Shown here piece by piece: positions 12,901 through 23,950 of a stretch of 64,000 bases of DNA. The notes below the pieces were generated by a model that saw only the letters and a list, made by a program, of their open reading frames with translations, was not told where the DNA came from and did no database searches. Source of the stretch: Parietaria judaica (lineage: Eukaryota; Streptophyta; Magnoliopsida; Rosales; Urticaceae); NCBI GenBank assembly GCA_954871525.1, contig OX940864.1:19710001-19774000 (forward strand). The letters run 5' to 3'. The number at the start of each line of letters is the position of its first letter. Positions within the stretch are counted from its first letter, which is position 1. The position numbers and the translations under genes are program-made.

Positions 12901-13258
12901 CGTTACTCTCTACGTGGACAACAAGTCTGCAATTGCGTTGATGAAGAATCCAGTGTTCCATGGACGGAGCAAACACATTGACACGAAATTCCACTACATT
13001 CGTGAGTGTGTGGAGAAGCGAGAGATCATCGTAGAGTTCGTCAACACAAGGGAGCAGCGGGCAGACATTCTTACCAAGACTCTGGCGAGAGTCAAGTTCG
13101 TAGAGATGAGAGAGCTGCTCGGAGTGAAGAGAGTAGAAGCGAGTCAAGCTTACGGGGGAGAATGTGAGCTTAAGCTTGACTTAGTCCGTCACACAGAGGA
13201 AGTCAGCCTGGGTACCGACCAGCTGAGGACGGACAAGAGTTCAGCCCAGCTCGGGTGA
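9961..13258 (+). pseudogene. copia pol remnant (protease, integrase, RT, RNase H)
   Basis: A protease motif (WYLDNGASNHMTG, about 10022-10060) is followed at once by a TGA. Integrase parts show HADLRGP, LRTDRGGEFT and HTPQQNGVVERRNR (about 10600-10930), with a TGA near 10422 and a frame change near 10700. A stop (11375-11377) and an Arg/Ser/Pro-rich linker precede reverse transcriptase ([35 protein letters not shown]). RT carries stops near 11972, 12140 and 12518, and its catalytic box reads YVDN (12191-12202) rather than YVDD. RNase H (DSDLAGDIDDRKSTGG, VDNKSAIALMKNP) has a stop near 12806. The last frame runs about 95 bases into the 3' LTR. Confidence 0.85.
13152..13162 (+). other. Polypurine tract of the copia element
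   Basis: A purine run containing GGGGGAGAA lies directly before the 3' LTR, where plus-strand DNA priming is expected. Confidence 0.75.
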
Positions 13259-13671
13259 ACACGAGCAGAAGGTCCGAATAGAAGGCAGGCCCGACCAGGG
13301 GCAGACGAGCAGGCCAGCTCGGGGACAGAGAAGCTGTCCGAGCAGGAAAGGGAAAGTCAGAAACTACCAGCGAAGCTTGAGGAGCAAGCTAAGATCGAGT
13401 CAAAGATTTGATTAGATTATTTAGGGTAGTTTCCCGATTTTGTGCGATTCTGTTAGCTAGGGTTTCGCCTATGTGAGGCTATATAAACCTAGCATTGTAC
13501 ACTTAGTAAAGTGCTGAGTTCATTAGAATTTTTCGAGTTTATCTTCTTGTATTTTGCCTTCGATTATCAATAGAGAAATTCTTCTCCCAAAAGTTCGTGT
13601 TCTTCAATATTTGATCGATTTTCTTTGGTGTTATTCGTGTTCTCTGCAGATCCGTGATTTGGGAACCAACA
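13163..13671 (+). repeat. 3' LTR of the copia element, 509 bp
   Basis: Same ends as the 5' LTR. Differences by eye: about ten substitutions, a 2-bp loss near 13223 and another near 13447. The TATA box is at about 13479-13486. The TSD TCCTA follows. Confidence 0.95.
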
Positions 13672-13676
13672 TCCTA

Positions 13677-14732
13677 CCTCTTTCTCGATTGCTTCCGCGG
13701 ACCGCGCGCCTCCGGGTGGCCCCTATTCGCTGTTAGCGCCCGAGCCGTATCGAAGCTTCACGCGGTGCGACAATGTCAATAGTTTGGATTTATTATTGTG
13801 CCCAATAAAACTTAGTCTTGGATCATATAGCAATTAAGCCGATTTGCATGTTATTTTCTTCACATATTATAGTAATTTCTACCTAAATCCCTTTTGGATT
13901 TTCTTTCATTTGTGTTGTTTAAGCAGACAAGACACACTAGTACATGTTTTGGTCTTTCGTTGGTTGACTTGACAGTTGACACACGGCGTCGTATAGTGTG
14001 TGGTGTGGTGTGGTGTGGTGTGGCTACACCAAAGAGAAGGACGCGTTGGGCACTGGGTGGGTCCCACCGAGTATCTAATTTATATGAACACATTTTTTTT
14101 TGGCTTGTTTTTTCAGTCAAAAGTAAGAAGATGTACACTTTAATAGCGTCTCTGAAACACGTTGGCTTGGGACGCGCTTGTTGTCTTCTACTTTACTCAC
14201 TCACACACACACGCACGCTACCTTATAAAATTTTACCAACCCTATCGATTCCTTCGTAACAGTACCTTAGAAATTTTTGTTAATGTTGGGAGATTGTGGT
14301 TTTTTTTTTTTTGAGATTGTCGTTTGAACTTTCAAGTAGTGTGTGACGAGGATTATATTATTAGCATTTAAATGGTATATCATCTTTTGTGTGTAGATAT
14401 TACCCATTGTTCTCAAAACTGTATACATCTCAGCTATGTTGTATAGCATTTTGTAAACATATGTTGTAATTTTTTTTAATTGCTAATTTAGATGAATGTT
14501 TACCTTTCACACATACTTTTATTTGTCTTTTATTACCAAATTCCACAACTCACAAAAGCATATGTTTCATGCAATGATATTATATTAGATTGATTGGCTC
14601 GTTCAAAATTTTGACTATCCATTATAGTGAATAATGTACATAATTCCTTAATCAATTACATATTTCGATAGAAAATATATTTTTTTAGAGGGGTTCGAAA
14701 TAGGAAATATACTATAGAAAAAAAAAATATAT
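13677..14732. other. Spacer between the copia element and ankyrin gene 2
   Basis: The first 90 bases after the target duplication are unusually GC-rich (GCTTCCGCGGACCGCGCGCC) and match nothing I recognise. A GTGTG-type microsatellite lies at 13996-14023. The rest is AT-rich. The part next to 14733 should be the 3' UTR of ankyrin gene 2. No gene was seen. Confidence 0.55.
13996..14023. repeat. Pentanucleotide microsatellite (GTGTG)n
   Basis: About five tandem copies of GTGTG, ending before GCTACACC. Confidence 0.85.
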
Positions 14733-16555
14733 TCAAACTACATAAGTATTAGGATTGACTTCGGAGTCCGACTCGTGATGATCCTCGTTCCTCGAAACCT
14801 TAGATATCTTCCTCACTCTACGGACCCGCTTGGACTTCACCACGTAGTACGTCATCGTCCCGAGCACACCGGCCATCACGACGCCGCCCACCACTGTCAC
14901 GAACACAGCGGCCCAGAGGTTGCGCCGCCCGACGACGATGTACGACGCAGCAATGAAGGCCACGGAGGTGCAGACAGAGGCGAGCCACATGAGCTTGTTG
15001 ATGATCTCTACAACACGCCTCTCGGCCTTGGTCTCGCCCCGCACCACCGTGATCTGCACCACCACCACCGCCATCGACGTAAAGAGCGCCACCGCGTTGG
15101 AGAGGAAGAACACTGCGAAGGCCGCCGAGGAGGCTGCCACGGCCCGCCCGGCGTCGTCATCCCCGCCAGGGACAGTGAAGATGGCAGTGAGGGCCACGGT
15201 GGTGAAGAGGACAGCGACGATGGTGACGGAGTTGGTGGCGTTGTTGATGCCTTCACGGTGGAGCTGCCGCAGATCCTTGGCAATGTCGGTTACGTTGCGG
15301 TTGGTCCGCCGGCTCTGCTTCAGCTGCGAGTGGACGTCCTTCTTAATCTGAGTCACCGTCTTGCGCAGCTCGTCGCGGGGCTGGTTCAGCTCCTTCGCTT
15401 TCGCCGCGCCGTACCGGGTCAGGGAGTCTCGGATCTCCTGCGTCTCCTCGGACGGGGACAGCGATTCGGCTATGTCTAGAGCTGTTCTCTGGTCTCTCGT
15501 TAGGGCGTTTACGTTTGTATCGGGAAGACACAGCAACTCGTTTACAATCTGCATGCATGCAAACGTAACATATGTAATTTGTTGGGTTAATTAGGTTAGT
15601 AATGCTTGTCCCGTAATATGCAAAATTTCGGACCTGGGTTCGCCTTTTCCTGGTGGCGACATGGAGGGCGGTGTTGCCAAACTTGTCTGGAAGCATGACG
15701 ATAGCGGCATCGGCATCGACGAGCAGCCTCACGGCCTCGTAGCTGATGCCTTTGACGGCCATGTGCAGTGCCGTCTGCCCCTTCTTGTCAGTTCGCCGCG
15801 CAAGCTGCGAATCCTTCTGCAACAGCATCCTCACGATGTCCACGTGGCCCTGCCTCGACGCTAGGTGCAGTGCGTTCTTCCCGTTGGTTCTCGCAATCTC
15901 GACCAGTCCCGAGTCCTTCTCAAGCAGCGCCGCCACCACGCCCGCGTGCCCCTTTGTGGCCGCCGACACGAGGGGCGTCGAGTGCGACTGCCCAATTGTC
16001 TTGCTCAGTGCCGGGTCGTGCTCCAGCAACACCTGCACGATGGCTGCACCGCCTCTGGTTATTACATTACACCATCAATTCATGTCGACGATCAAACACT
16101 TAGATCGAAAGGGGTGACTTCAAGCACCGAGTTAAATTACCTTGGTGTCCTTGGCTCGCCGCAATGTGCAGAGGATCGAAACCAGAGCGGTTCTTAGCAG
16201 AAACACCTTCCTCCGTGGAGAACTTCAAGAGCTCCTTCACCACATCGAGGTGGCCCCTCTCGGCGGCGAAGAACAGCGCCGTCTCGCCCAGCTCGTTGAC
16301 CTCGTTCACGATTGCAGACCTTATCTCCGCCACCTCGCCCGCGAACGTCTCTGCCGTCTGCTCCTCGATCTCCGTCACAATACGCCGCACAGAGGCCAGG
16401 TCGCCGCGCTGCGCCGCCAGGTGGAGTTCGGTGTCGTTGTGCCGCCCCGTCACCTGCCTCACGTACTTCTTCTTCCCCGTTGTCGCAGGCGACTGCCCGT
16501 CCAGCCCCTTCCCGGAGGTCGACACCATCAGAGCCCGGCCACGTGTCGACACCAC
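14733..16555 (-). CDS. Ankyrin repeat / PGG-domain membrane protein, ITN1-type (copy 2)
   Basis: Three exons, 16555-16141, 16052-15634 and 15548-14733, join with GT-AG borders and consistent phase to 549 residues. A basic leader (MVSTRGRALMVSTSGKG) is followed by about seven ankyrin repeats (TELHLAAQRGD, TALFFAAERGH, NALHLASRQGH, TALHMAVKGIS, NTALHVATRKR). The PGG domain follows (NNATNSVTIVAVLFTTVALT, then VPGG) with four hydrophobic segments and a charged tail. Exon 3 here corresponds to exons 3 and 4 of copy 1, because copy 1 has an extra intron inside the PGG domain at the junction before INKLMWLA. Family members are integral membrane proteins, some involved in salt and ABA responses; function here is inference. 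The second exon starts at an AG inside CAGAGGCGG. The start is the first in-frame ATG; another ATG 28 bases upstream is out of frame. Confidence 0.92.
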
Positions 16556-17595
16556 GACGGTCGGGGAGGCCGGCGGTGGCCATGCCGATTCCGAGAGTGC
16601 CGAGACTCTCGTGCGAACGTGCGGGAGGCCTTTCTCTAGATCTCTCTCGTGACCTTGTAACGTCGATTCGATTAATGTCTGGTCAACGGATCAAGAATCG
16701 AATTGATGAGGAAAGATTGAAGCTTTTTACCTGGATTATCGGTACTTGAGGCCATGGAAGCTTATGATCTGGACATGGAATTTCTGGGATTTGAGAAGAA
16801 CACGACGAGACTCTGTATATCTTTCATCATTTTTTTTATTTTTTTTAATTATTTGATTTTGGAATTTGACAACGAAAGTTTCTTCCTCTTCCTGTGGAGA
16901 CCGTTATTGGCAGTTGGTTGGGACTTGCAATCACTTTTGCTTTGCCACGTCGGATTGTGTGCTTACTCTTCTTCCGTAACGTCTTCCTACTTCTTGTCGT
17001 TTATGCAAACCAACAAGAACGGCACTTTTTTCTTTTACCACGTCGGATTCTGTATCTGCTTCTTGTCGTTTTTATAATACGGCAGCTTTGGAGCAAATAC
17101 ATAATATATGAATTATTTGCGGCAAAAATACTTAATTATATTCAATGTTACATTTTTTTTTTGACGCAATAACTGTAAAATCAGATGTTGAAGCTCCGAG
17201 TCCAGCTCCAGTTAGTTTATTTTTTCATTGATTTTTTATTTATTTCGTCCGTTATATATATATATATTATATTGAATACAAAGCAGTGTATTTGTCGGCA
17301 AAGAAACGATCTTTTGATTCCCTTGTTACAGAAAAAAGAAAGAAAGTAATAAAGATCCCTTTTTTATTCCTCACCAACGAACTTGCCGACACCCGTTACT
17401 TTGTCGTTTCAAGCATCGACACGTGTTTTAACTGTCATTTTCGTGACCCCTATACAAAACTGATACCATTCAATCCGACATAACTTTCAGTTTCGATTTC
17501 ATTGAAGAAGAACGCAACAGAGCTTAGAGAAGCTTAAACTGTTCAACAGGTCGTGCCGTTGAAAAAGAAATATTAAATCAAGAGGAGAGCCATTA
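16556..17595. other. Divergent intergenic region between ankyrin gene 2 and the pectate lyase gene
   Basis: Both genes read away from this interval, so it must hold both promoters. The words CCACGTCGGATT (about 16944 and 17039) and CTTCTTGTCGTTT (about 16989 and 17061) each occur twice, suggesting a small internal duplication. T-rich and TA-rich runs lie near 16830 and 17255. No extra gene was seen. Confidence 0.6.
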
Positions 17596-20432
17596 ATGGG
17601 AAACGGCCATCGAAAACACCGTAACGACTCGGCCTATAAATACGACGAGTCGTTGCATCACGGAGAGCAACAGAACGACACGAACACCAACAACATGGAG
17701 GCTTTGGTTCCGTACTGCCACGTGGACTCGAGCCTGCGAGGCTTGGCCGGTCAAGCCGAGGGCTTCGGCCGCTTCGCCGTCGGTGGCCTCCACGGCGCTC
17801 TCTACTCCGTCACCTCCTTGGCCGGTGATTCCTCCTTCTTCTTCTCTACTTTCGATGTCGTTTTTGCTTTCTGGGTGTTGGAATCGATTCCTTGCGGTTT
17901 AGAGGGTGATTCGATTTGGGTTTTATATAGATTCGATGCTCTTTTGATAATGCGTGTGATTTAATTATCTGGGGTTGTGAGCGAGCGAGCTTTCTTGTGA
18001 CTGTTTATGTATGAAAAATGGATATTGGGATTTTGGAGAGTTCTGTGCGTTTAGGATTGGATACTTTTCTCTTCGTCTGATTGTTTATGCATTAGGAATA
18101 ATTAGCTTTTGAACTAGTACCCTTGAGAGAGAGTGGTTCAGCGGTAAGGGCATTCCGTGGCATTCCGTTGTCGCAGATCTACGTGGCATCCGCAGGACGC
18201 GGTCGCATTACGCGATCGCGAAGCAGGCAAAAAGAAAACTAAGAGCAAAAAGAAGTGGGGATGCGGTACTGCATTTCGGTTGGTGGTCTGTGGATTCCAT
18301 TGTTCCCACCCGGGGAAGGTGCCGCCAATGACCATGCCGTTGACCAGCTCTACCCTTGAGGTCCAAGGCTCGAACCTTCGTGACACCAAAAAATAAAAAA
18401 TAAAAACATTCAACTGTCGGGGAAAAGCGATAGGGACTCGGTCTTGTATTCTTTTTCTCGTTCTCGTAAGATTGTAGCGAGACGGGGAGAAAATTTCCTG
18501 GAGCTGTGACTATTGGGATTTTCGGAGTTTTTGGAGCTTGAAGCTTGAAGGAATTTTGTGGGTGTAGGATTAGATAGTTTTAATTCTTCCTCTAATTGTT
18601 TTCGACCGTTTCAGTAAGATCCGAACGAGACAGAAAGTGGACAGTTTCCTAGTTATTAATATTGGGATTTCAGTTAAGGTCATTAATCGTGTTTCATTGT
18701 AGATGATGGTCCGGGATCGCTGAGAGACGGGTGTCGCAAGAAAGAGCCGCTTTGGATTGTGTTTCAAGTTTCGGGCACCATTCATCTCAACTCTTACTTG
18801 AACGTTTCGTCGTACAAGACCATTGACGGCCGTGGCCAGAAGATAAAGCTTTCGGGGAAAGGCTTGAGGCTGAAGGAATGCGAGCACGTGATCGTCTGCA
18901 ATCTGGCGTTCGAAGGTGGAAGAGGACCCGATGTTGACGGCATTCAGATTAAACCGAAATCTCAGCACATTTGGATCGACCGGTGCAGCCTCAAAGACTA
19001 CGATGATGGGCTCATTGACATAACCAGAGAGAGCACTGATATCACCATCTCCAGGTTTGTCTGTTTGGATCTCGGAAAATGCATGGAAAAGAGAGAATAT
19101 AACATGGAGAAAAACGAGAGTAAAATCCGAATATACTTTTCTTCGAAAGAATTAGGAAATTTTGATGAAGGGAAGTTTATGTCCATTTAAGTCTGCCATT
19201 TAGTTCGTTATGTCTTTTTAAGTCTTATTATATATTAAGTACATAGTGGAGAATCTATGTATTTAGCAATAAGTGAGAGATTAAAAAACCCTAATCTATC
19301 TTAGTGTAGGTGCCTGGAGCATCTTGACCGAGTTCTTATATGAACGGTTTTTATTACTATTGTTGCGTGAATAAAATATCCGGTAATGATTTCCTTGCTG
19401 AATGCAATGACATGCGTGCTTGGTTATGATTTGATTTCAATATCGGTTCCTCAAGAACAAATTGTTTCAAAATTAATAAATTCTAGGACAACATCACTCG
19501 AGTACTGGCCGGGGTTGACTTTTTTTTTTTGCCGAACTGTTCTTTTCAGGTGTCATTTTGCGGAACACGACAAGACAATGCTGATCGGAGCAGACCCGTC
19601 TCACGTGGGAGATCGGTGCATAAGGGTTACGATCCACCACTGCTTCTTCGATGGGACCCGCCAGAGGCATCCGCGTGTCCGTTTCGGGAAAGTCCACCTG
19701 TACAACAACTACACCCGAAACTGGGGGATCTATGCCGTTTGTGCCAGCGTGGAGTCTCAGGTTTGGAATGTTCTACGGAACCCGAGTTCTTGTTTCGAGG
19801 ATTTATTGCGACATACCGGTTGATTTGTGTTGAAATTGTTTCGTGTTCGTCAGATATACTCGCAGTGCAATATATATGAAGCGGGGCAGAAACGAATAGC
19901 TTTCAAGTACCTCCATGAAAAGGTGATCCCGTTTCTTTTATATTGATTTGAAAAAGAAAAATTGTCTCTGATCAAAATTAGGGATATTTGCGGCACAAGT
20001 ACCCATACATTAGTGTTATAGGGCAGCATAATTTCCCTTTGTTTGATTATCTCTGGTTAAACGGTAACATTGATACTTAACCTGTGATAAATAAACATGC
20101 ATATTGAACAATATAAACAGTCTTATTCGTCTTCGAAAATAATATTTTGTGCCGTGCAAATTCAATAAACGAAAGCGTGTTGATCGTTGCAACTGACATT
20201 TCAGGCAGCGGATTCGGAAGCGGCAAAATCCGGCTTCATAAGATCCGAAGGTGACGTATTCGTCCACGGAACTCAGGCGGGGCTGACCGCAGAGGCCTGT
20301 CACGGTGCCATGTTTCATCCGAGTGAGTACTACCAGACGTGGACGCTCTCTCCACCGTCCGATTCCCTCAAGCATCTCCTCTGCCACGCCACCGGGTGGC
20401 AGACCGCTGCTCTCCCACCCGATGCAAAGTAG
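17596..20432 (+). CDS. Pectate lyase-like protein (polysaccharide lyase family 1), probably non-secreted
   Basis: Five exons: 17596-17824, 18703-19054, 19550-19760, 19854-19922 and 20205-20432. All are GT-AG and join to 362 residues. Family 1 lyases cleave de-esterified homogalacturonan by calcium-dependent beta-elimination. Visible signatures are DDGPGSLRDGC near residue 77, WIDRCSLKDYDDGLIDIT (calcium-binding Asp region), and RHPRVR at about 233-238, the RxPxxR motif whose first Arg is the catalytic base. The N terminus (MGNGHRKHRNDSAYKYDESL) is polar, with no signal peptide, as in Arabidopsis probable pectate lyase 4 (At1g30350, from memory); wall localisation is therefore doubtful. The start is the first ATG in frame with the conserved CHVDSSLRGLAGQAEGFG. 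No lesion was seen. Intron 1 (878 bp) holds a SINE-like repeat. Confidence 0.92.
18128..18402 (+). repeat. tRNA-derived SINE-like sequence in intron 1 of the pectate lyase gene
   Basis: An A-box-like sequence TGGTTCAGCGGTAAGGG (18134-18150) and a B-box-like GGCTCGAACC (about 18367-18376) are followed by an A-rich tail, CACCAAAAAATAAAAAATAA. Box spacing is about 230 bases instead of about 35-45, so roughly 190 bases seem inserted between them. No target duplication was found. Confidence 0.4.
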
Positions 20433-23400
20433 CTCAAAGTCAAAAGTCAACAATTGCCAAACGCTGCGTTTCAAGGCCGTGATGTGATACTATTATATTA
20501 TAACTACCACTTGCGTCGAGCTTTGTCTTGTCTTCATATTTAAAGATGTTTTCATGCATCAAACTTTTACTCTTATTGATGTATGATGTAATTATTAATT
20601 GATTTAAAGACGGAAATACTCTTGTGTGCATGAGTTATTCGAAATATATTTTTGCGTTTTATTATTTTTCTTCAATTCCTGCAACTTATATCATAACAGT
20701 CTTAATATTAAATTATTTGAATATTTATAATACAAGAGCAATAAACACATGACATGATAATATGATATATTTAAATTACTTATCAAGTTTTGTATCGTGT
20801 CTAAATTGATATTTTCATGTACCAAACTAGCAAAATGGACTCAAGTAAAAATTTGAAGGGCATTATCCACAAAATAATGCCCTAAAGTGCACTAAAAGTA
20901 AAGTTGGACGCGTTTTGACATGAACTCTTTCTATTGCTTTTTAGAGTTAAATTGCAAACCGACTGATACGTGCCCGAAGATCGATAAACTCGAAACGAGA
21001 AAATTGAGAATTTCGGCCAACACTCAAAAACCCGATCTCTTAAGGATCAAGTTTCTGAATTTTATTGGCGGCACCCTTTTTCATTCATGAAAGCTCTCTT
21101 AAATAGAACATCGAATTACAACCCTAATGGGCCGGACCGGGCCCGACTAAATAAAGCCTCTAACTTAATTAATTAACCTAATAACATAATTAAATAATTA
21201 AACGACAAAATAAAACGACAAACTCATCACTTAAATATCCTAAGACCGTATTTAAATACGACGACATAAAATAAATGACGATAATTAAATAAACGATACT
21301 AATCCTAAATTCCGGGGCTGTATCACCGACCTCCGTTGGGATTTCATTTAGAAACATACCCCCAAATACCCCATGTTAAGAAACAAAAACATTGTTCACC
21401 GAAGGTACGAAACAAAATCAAAACCCTTTCAAAGTTACTATTGCAAAAAAGCCCTTGCTTCTTATGTCGAGTTTTGTCTTGTGTCTAAATTGATATTTTC
21501 ATGTATAAAACTTTTAGTTTCATTTATCTCAGTTGTGCTTAGTGTTAATCATGTCAGTTCATTTTCAGTGATTAAATGCGTCGTTGAAATGTCATTAGCG
21601 ATGATTGGTCAGTCTCACGGCCTAATGCAAGGATGGGAGTGAGTCTCTTGTCTTAAATCTTTAGATATTAATCATTTCTCTTCTTGTGTCCACCCATATT
21701 AAATTTGACAAGAGAAGCAACATATGATAGAATAATTGGCATTTTGCTTTTGGCAAATAATCCCTTTACTTTCAAAAATGACTTAAAATATTAATAGTAG
21801 ATCTCTTATTTTAATCTCATTCTACTTTGGTAGTTTGACCATGAAATTTCTTTGTTTGTGTATTTTCAGAATATGAGTGTAAGTCTATCATGTTGGTAGA
21901 AATAGTATTTCGTCGGATATTCTCATTCTATGCTCGTACCTTAAGCACGGAATATATTAAATAGATTATAAAGTATTAGAATTATGACGTACTTAATATA
22001 TAGACATCGTGAACAGATTCCTAATTTTTTTTTCTTAAAAGAGTTAGATTTATAAATTATTTTATAAATTAACAATAGAACGAACATATCGATATGTTTT
22101 GGGACACGTTTGATAAGTTTTATTATCTTATTAAATAACTTAACTTATTGATTTTTTTATAACACTATCCTAATCAATATTGGTTGTACAACTAATTGAC
22201 AAAAAAATATTTATGTATGTAATAAGTCACTCATCGCACATTGTTGGGTCAATATCTTAATTGTAAAACATACAAGAGGCACTCTTGTCAATAATTAAAG
22301 TTTAACTTGGTGCAAAGGTCATGGGACATATTACTCTAATTGATTTCTCATTTTGTGTCCACACAATTTGGTTAAAGAAGAGAAGCAATTAAATCATATC
22401 ATAATAATAATATGATTAATTAGGGTTTTGTGATTGGCACTTGACAGAACCGAACAATGTGGAAGTCTGTCATGGGTTTGAAAAAAGCTTCATACGAAAA
22501 TGGCTCACGTGTGGCCTATAATTATTTTAATTATGAGTCAACCACTCAACTTGGCATTCAATTAAATTCCACAATTAATTCCATTTATGTGTAATTGAAT
22601 TTTTAGGAAATCTACTAAATATTGCTTTGAAAAATAACAAGACCAATTATTAGTTGCAAATTGTCACGCAATTTAAAGTATTTGGAAATATCAAACATGC
22701 ATACGTATATTTATAAGAAAATTTTCGTCTTTTATTAAAAAGAAGCAAATATCACCGCAAGAAAAATTCAAAAAAGTTGACTTTTATACGCATATTGCGT
22801 CATTGTCAAACACTAGACACCAGAAAAGATCTTCTTCGATTAAAATCAATAAGAGTCAGACTATCCAAATTATTTTATTTGTAGTCTTCCAATTCCAAAT
22901 AACACCTAGCTTCACCTAAAATCTATAATATATATACCATTAAATTCCAAATCCAAAAACAAATATACCAAAATTCTGTCTCTAACTAATTAGCTCTTAA
23001 TTTGGACCTTTTTTTTTCAACTTTCTTGCTCATTCTTATGGTGTAGTCATAATATTAATAATAGGGCTCTATAGCCATATACCCAAACTAAAAAAACTTT
23101 TTTGCAAAATAGCCAACTTTTTTATTAATATTGCAAAATAGCCAATCAACCACATTAATAAATCACGAAAGACCGTATTACCCTTGTATTAACTATATTA
23201 ACATGTATTAACTAAGTTAATTTGTTTAAAAATAAATTAAATTTTTGTTAAAATTTTAATCACGATTTTTTATTTTTAAACAAATTAACTCAGTTAATAC
23301 ACGTTAATATAGATTTTCTGTAAACACAAGTAAATGTTCTTATTTTTAAGAAAAATTAACTTTGTTAATACACATTAATATGTTAAAAGAGTATTATAGG

Positions 23401-23950
23401 TATAAAATATGTTATTAAATAGCCACCTCATCAATTTGGTTATTTTGTAAAGAAAAATGAAAGGTTGACTATTTGGCTAATCAAACGTTTCAAAACTAAA
23501 TAATGTCAATAAACAATAACTAGTTATGAGAAAAATTCTCTGTGTGATCTTTTAGAGATTTTATGTATTCAAGTTTCACGGCTTTAAATATGTTAATTAA
23601 CTGATAAATGATAATATATTGAACGCTATTAATATATTCAAATAAGCACAAAGACTTTCCATGAATTTAATTAGGAAACAGTGATAAGGGAAATATAAGC
23701 ATGAGTAATGTTGTAATAAGTGAAATGTAATATATTATACATAAATATACATATAGATTCTGAGTACAAAATTTCCCGGGAAATTTACACGACAATATTA
23801 AAAATACATTGCTTCATTGCCGTTTTATTTGTAACACCAGGCGTTTAATATATACTTTTATATATTATATATTAATATTTTTATTGGCATGCATTGTAAT
23901 TCACATGCAAAAATATTGTGTAAAAAAAAAAAAACCCTGGCGATCACTGC
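20433..23950. other. Convergent intergenic spacer between pectate lyase and EXO70H genes
   Basis: Both neighbours point into this 3.5-kb interval, so it contains two 3' UTRs and repeats. A segment near 20516-20575 (GTCGAGCTTTGTCTTG) recurs at about 21467-21527, and a second word (GTGTCTAAATTGATATTTTC) occurs at 20798 and 21481. About 650 bases lie between the latter two, including an insertion-like block (20980-21340) with AATAAA-type and GGGCCGG words. A MITE-like block lies at 23063-23490. No gene was seen. Confidence 0.55.
23063..23490. repeat. MITE-like AT-rich repeat with internal inverted arms
   Basis: CAAAATAGCCAAC and CAAAATAGCCAATC occur near the left side, and GACTATTTGGCTAATC near the right, in opposite orientation. 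Inside, TTAACTAAGTTAATTTGTTT (about 23209) pairs with AAACAAATTAACTCAGTTAA (about 23278). The pattern fits a decayed foldback or Mutator-type MITE. No target duplication is assigned. Confidence 0.45.

Larger units (their letters stand above)
8323..13671 (+). mobile_element. Full-length Ty1/copia LTR retrotransposon, coding region decayed
   Basis: The 5,349-bp element has two LTRs, TGTGAGC...CCAACA, flanked by a perfect 5-bp target duplication TCCTA (8318-8322 and 13672-13676). An initiator-Met tRNA primer site follows the left LTR and a purine tract precedes the right one. Domain order is gag, protease, integrase, RT, RNase H, which is the copia order. The reading frame is broken by two or more frameshifts and at least six in-frame stops, so it is not autonomous. 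The LTRs differ by about ten substitutions and two 2-bp indels over 509-513 bp, by eye. It sits between the two ankyrin genes. Confidence 0.95.

Noticed and set aside
14775..15479. 234-codon His/Arg-rich plus-strand frame
   Set aside because: Antisense shadow of the PGG domain exon of ankyrin gene 2.
16194..16583. Alternative upstream start for ankyrin gene 2 (MATAGLPDRRG)
   Set aside because: It is in another frame from the ankyrin repeats and would not join to exon 2.
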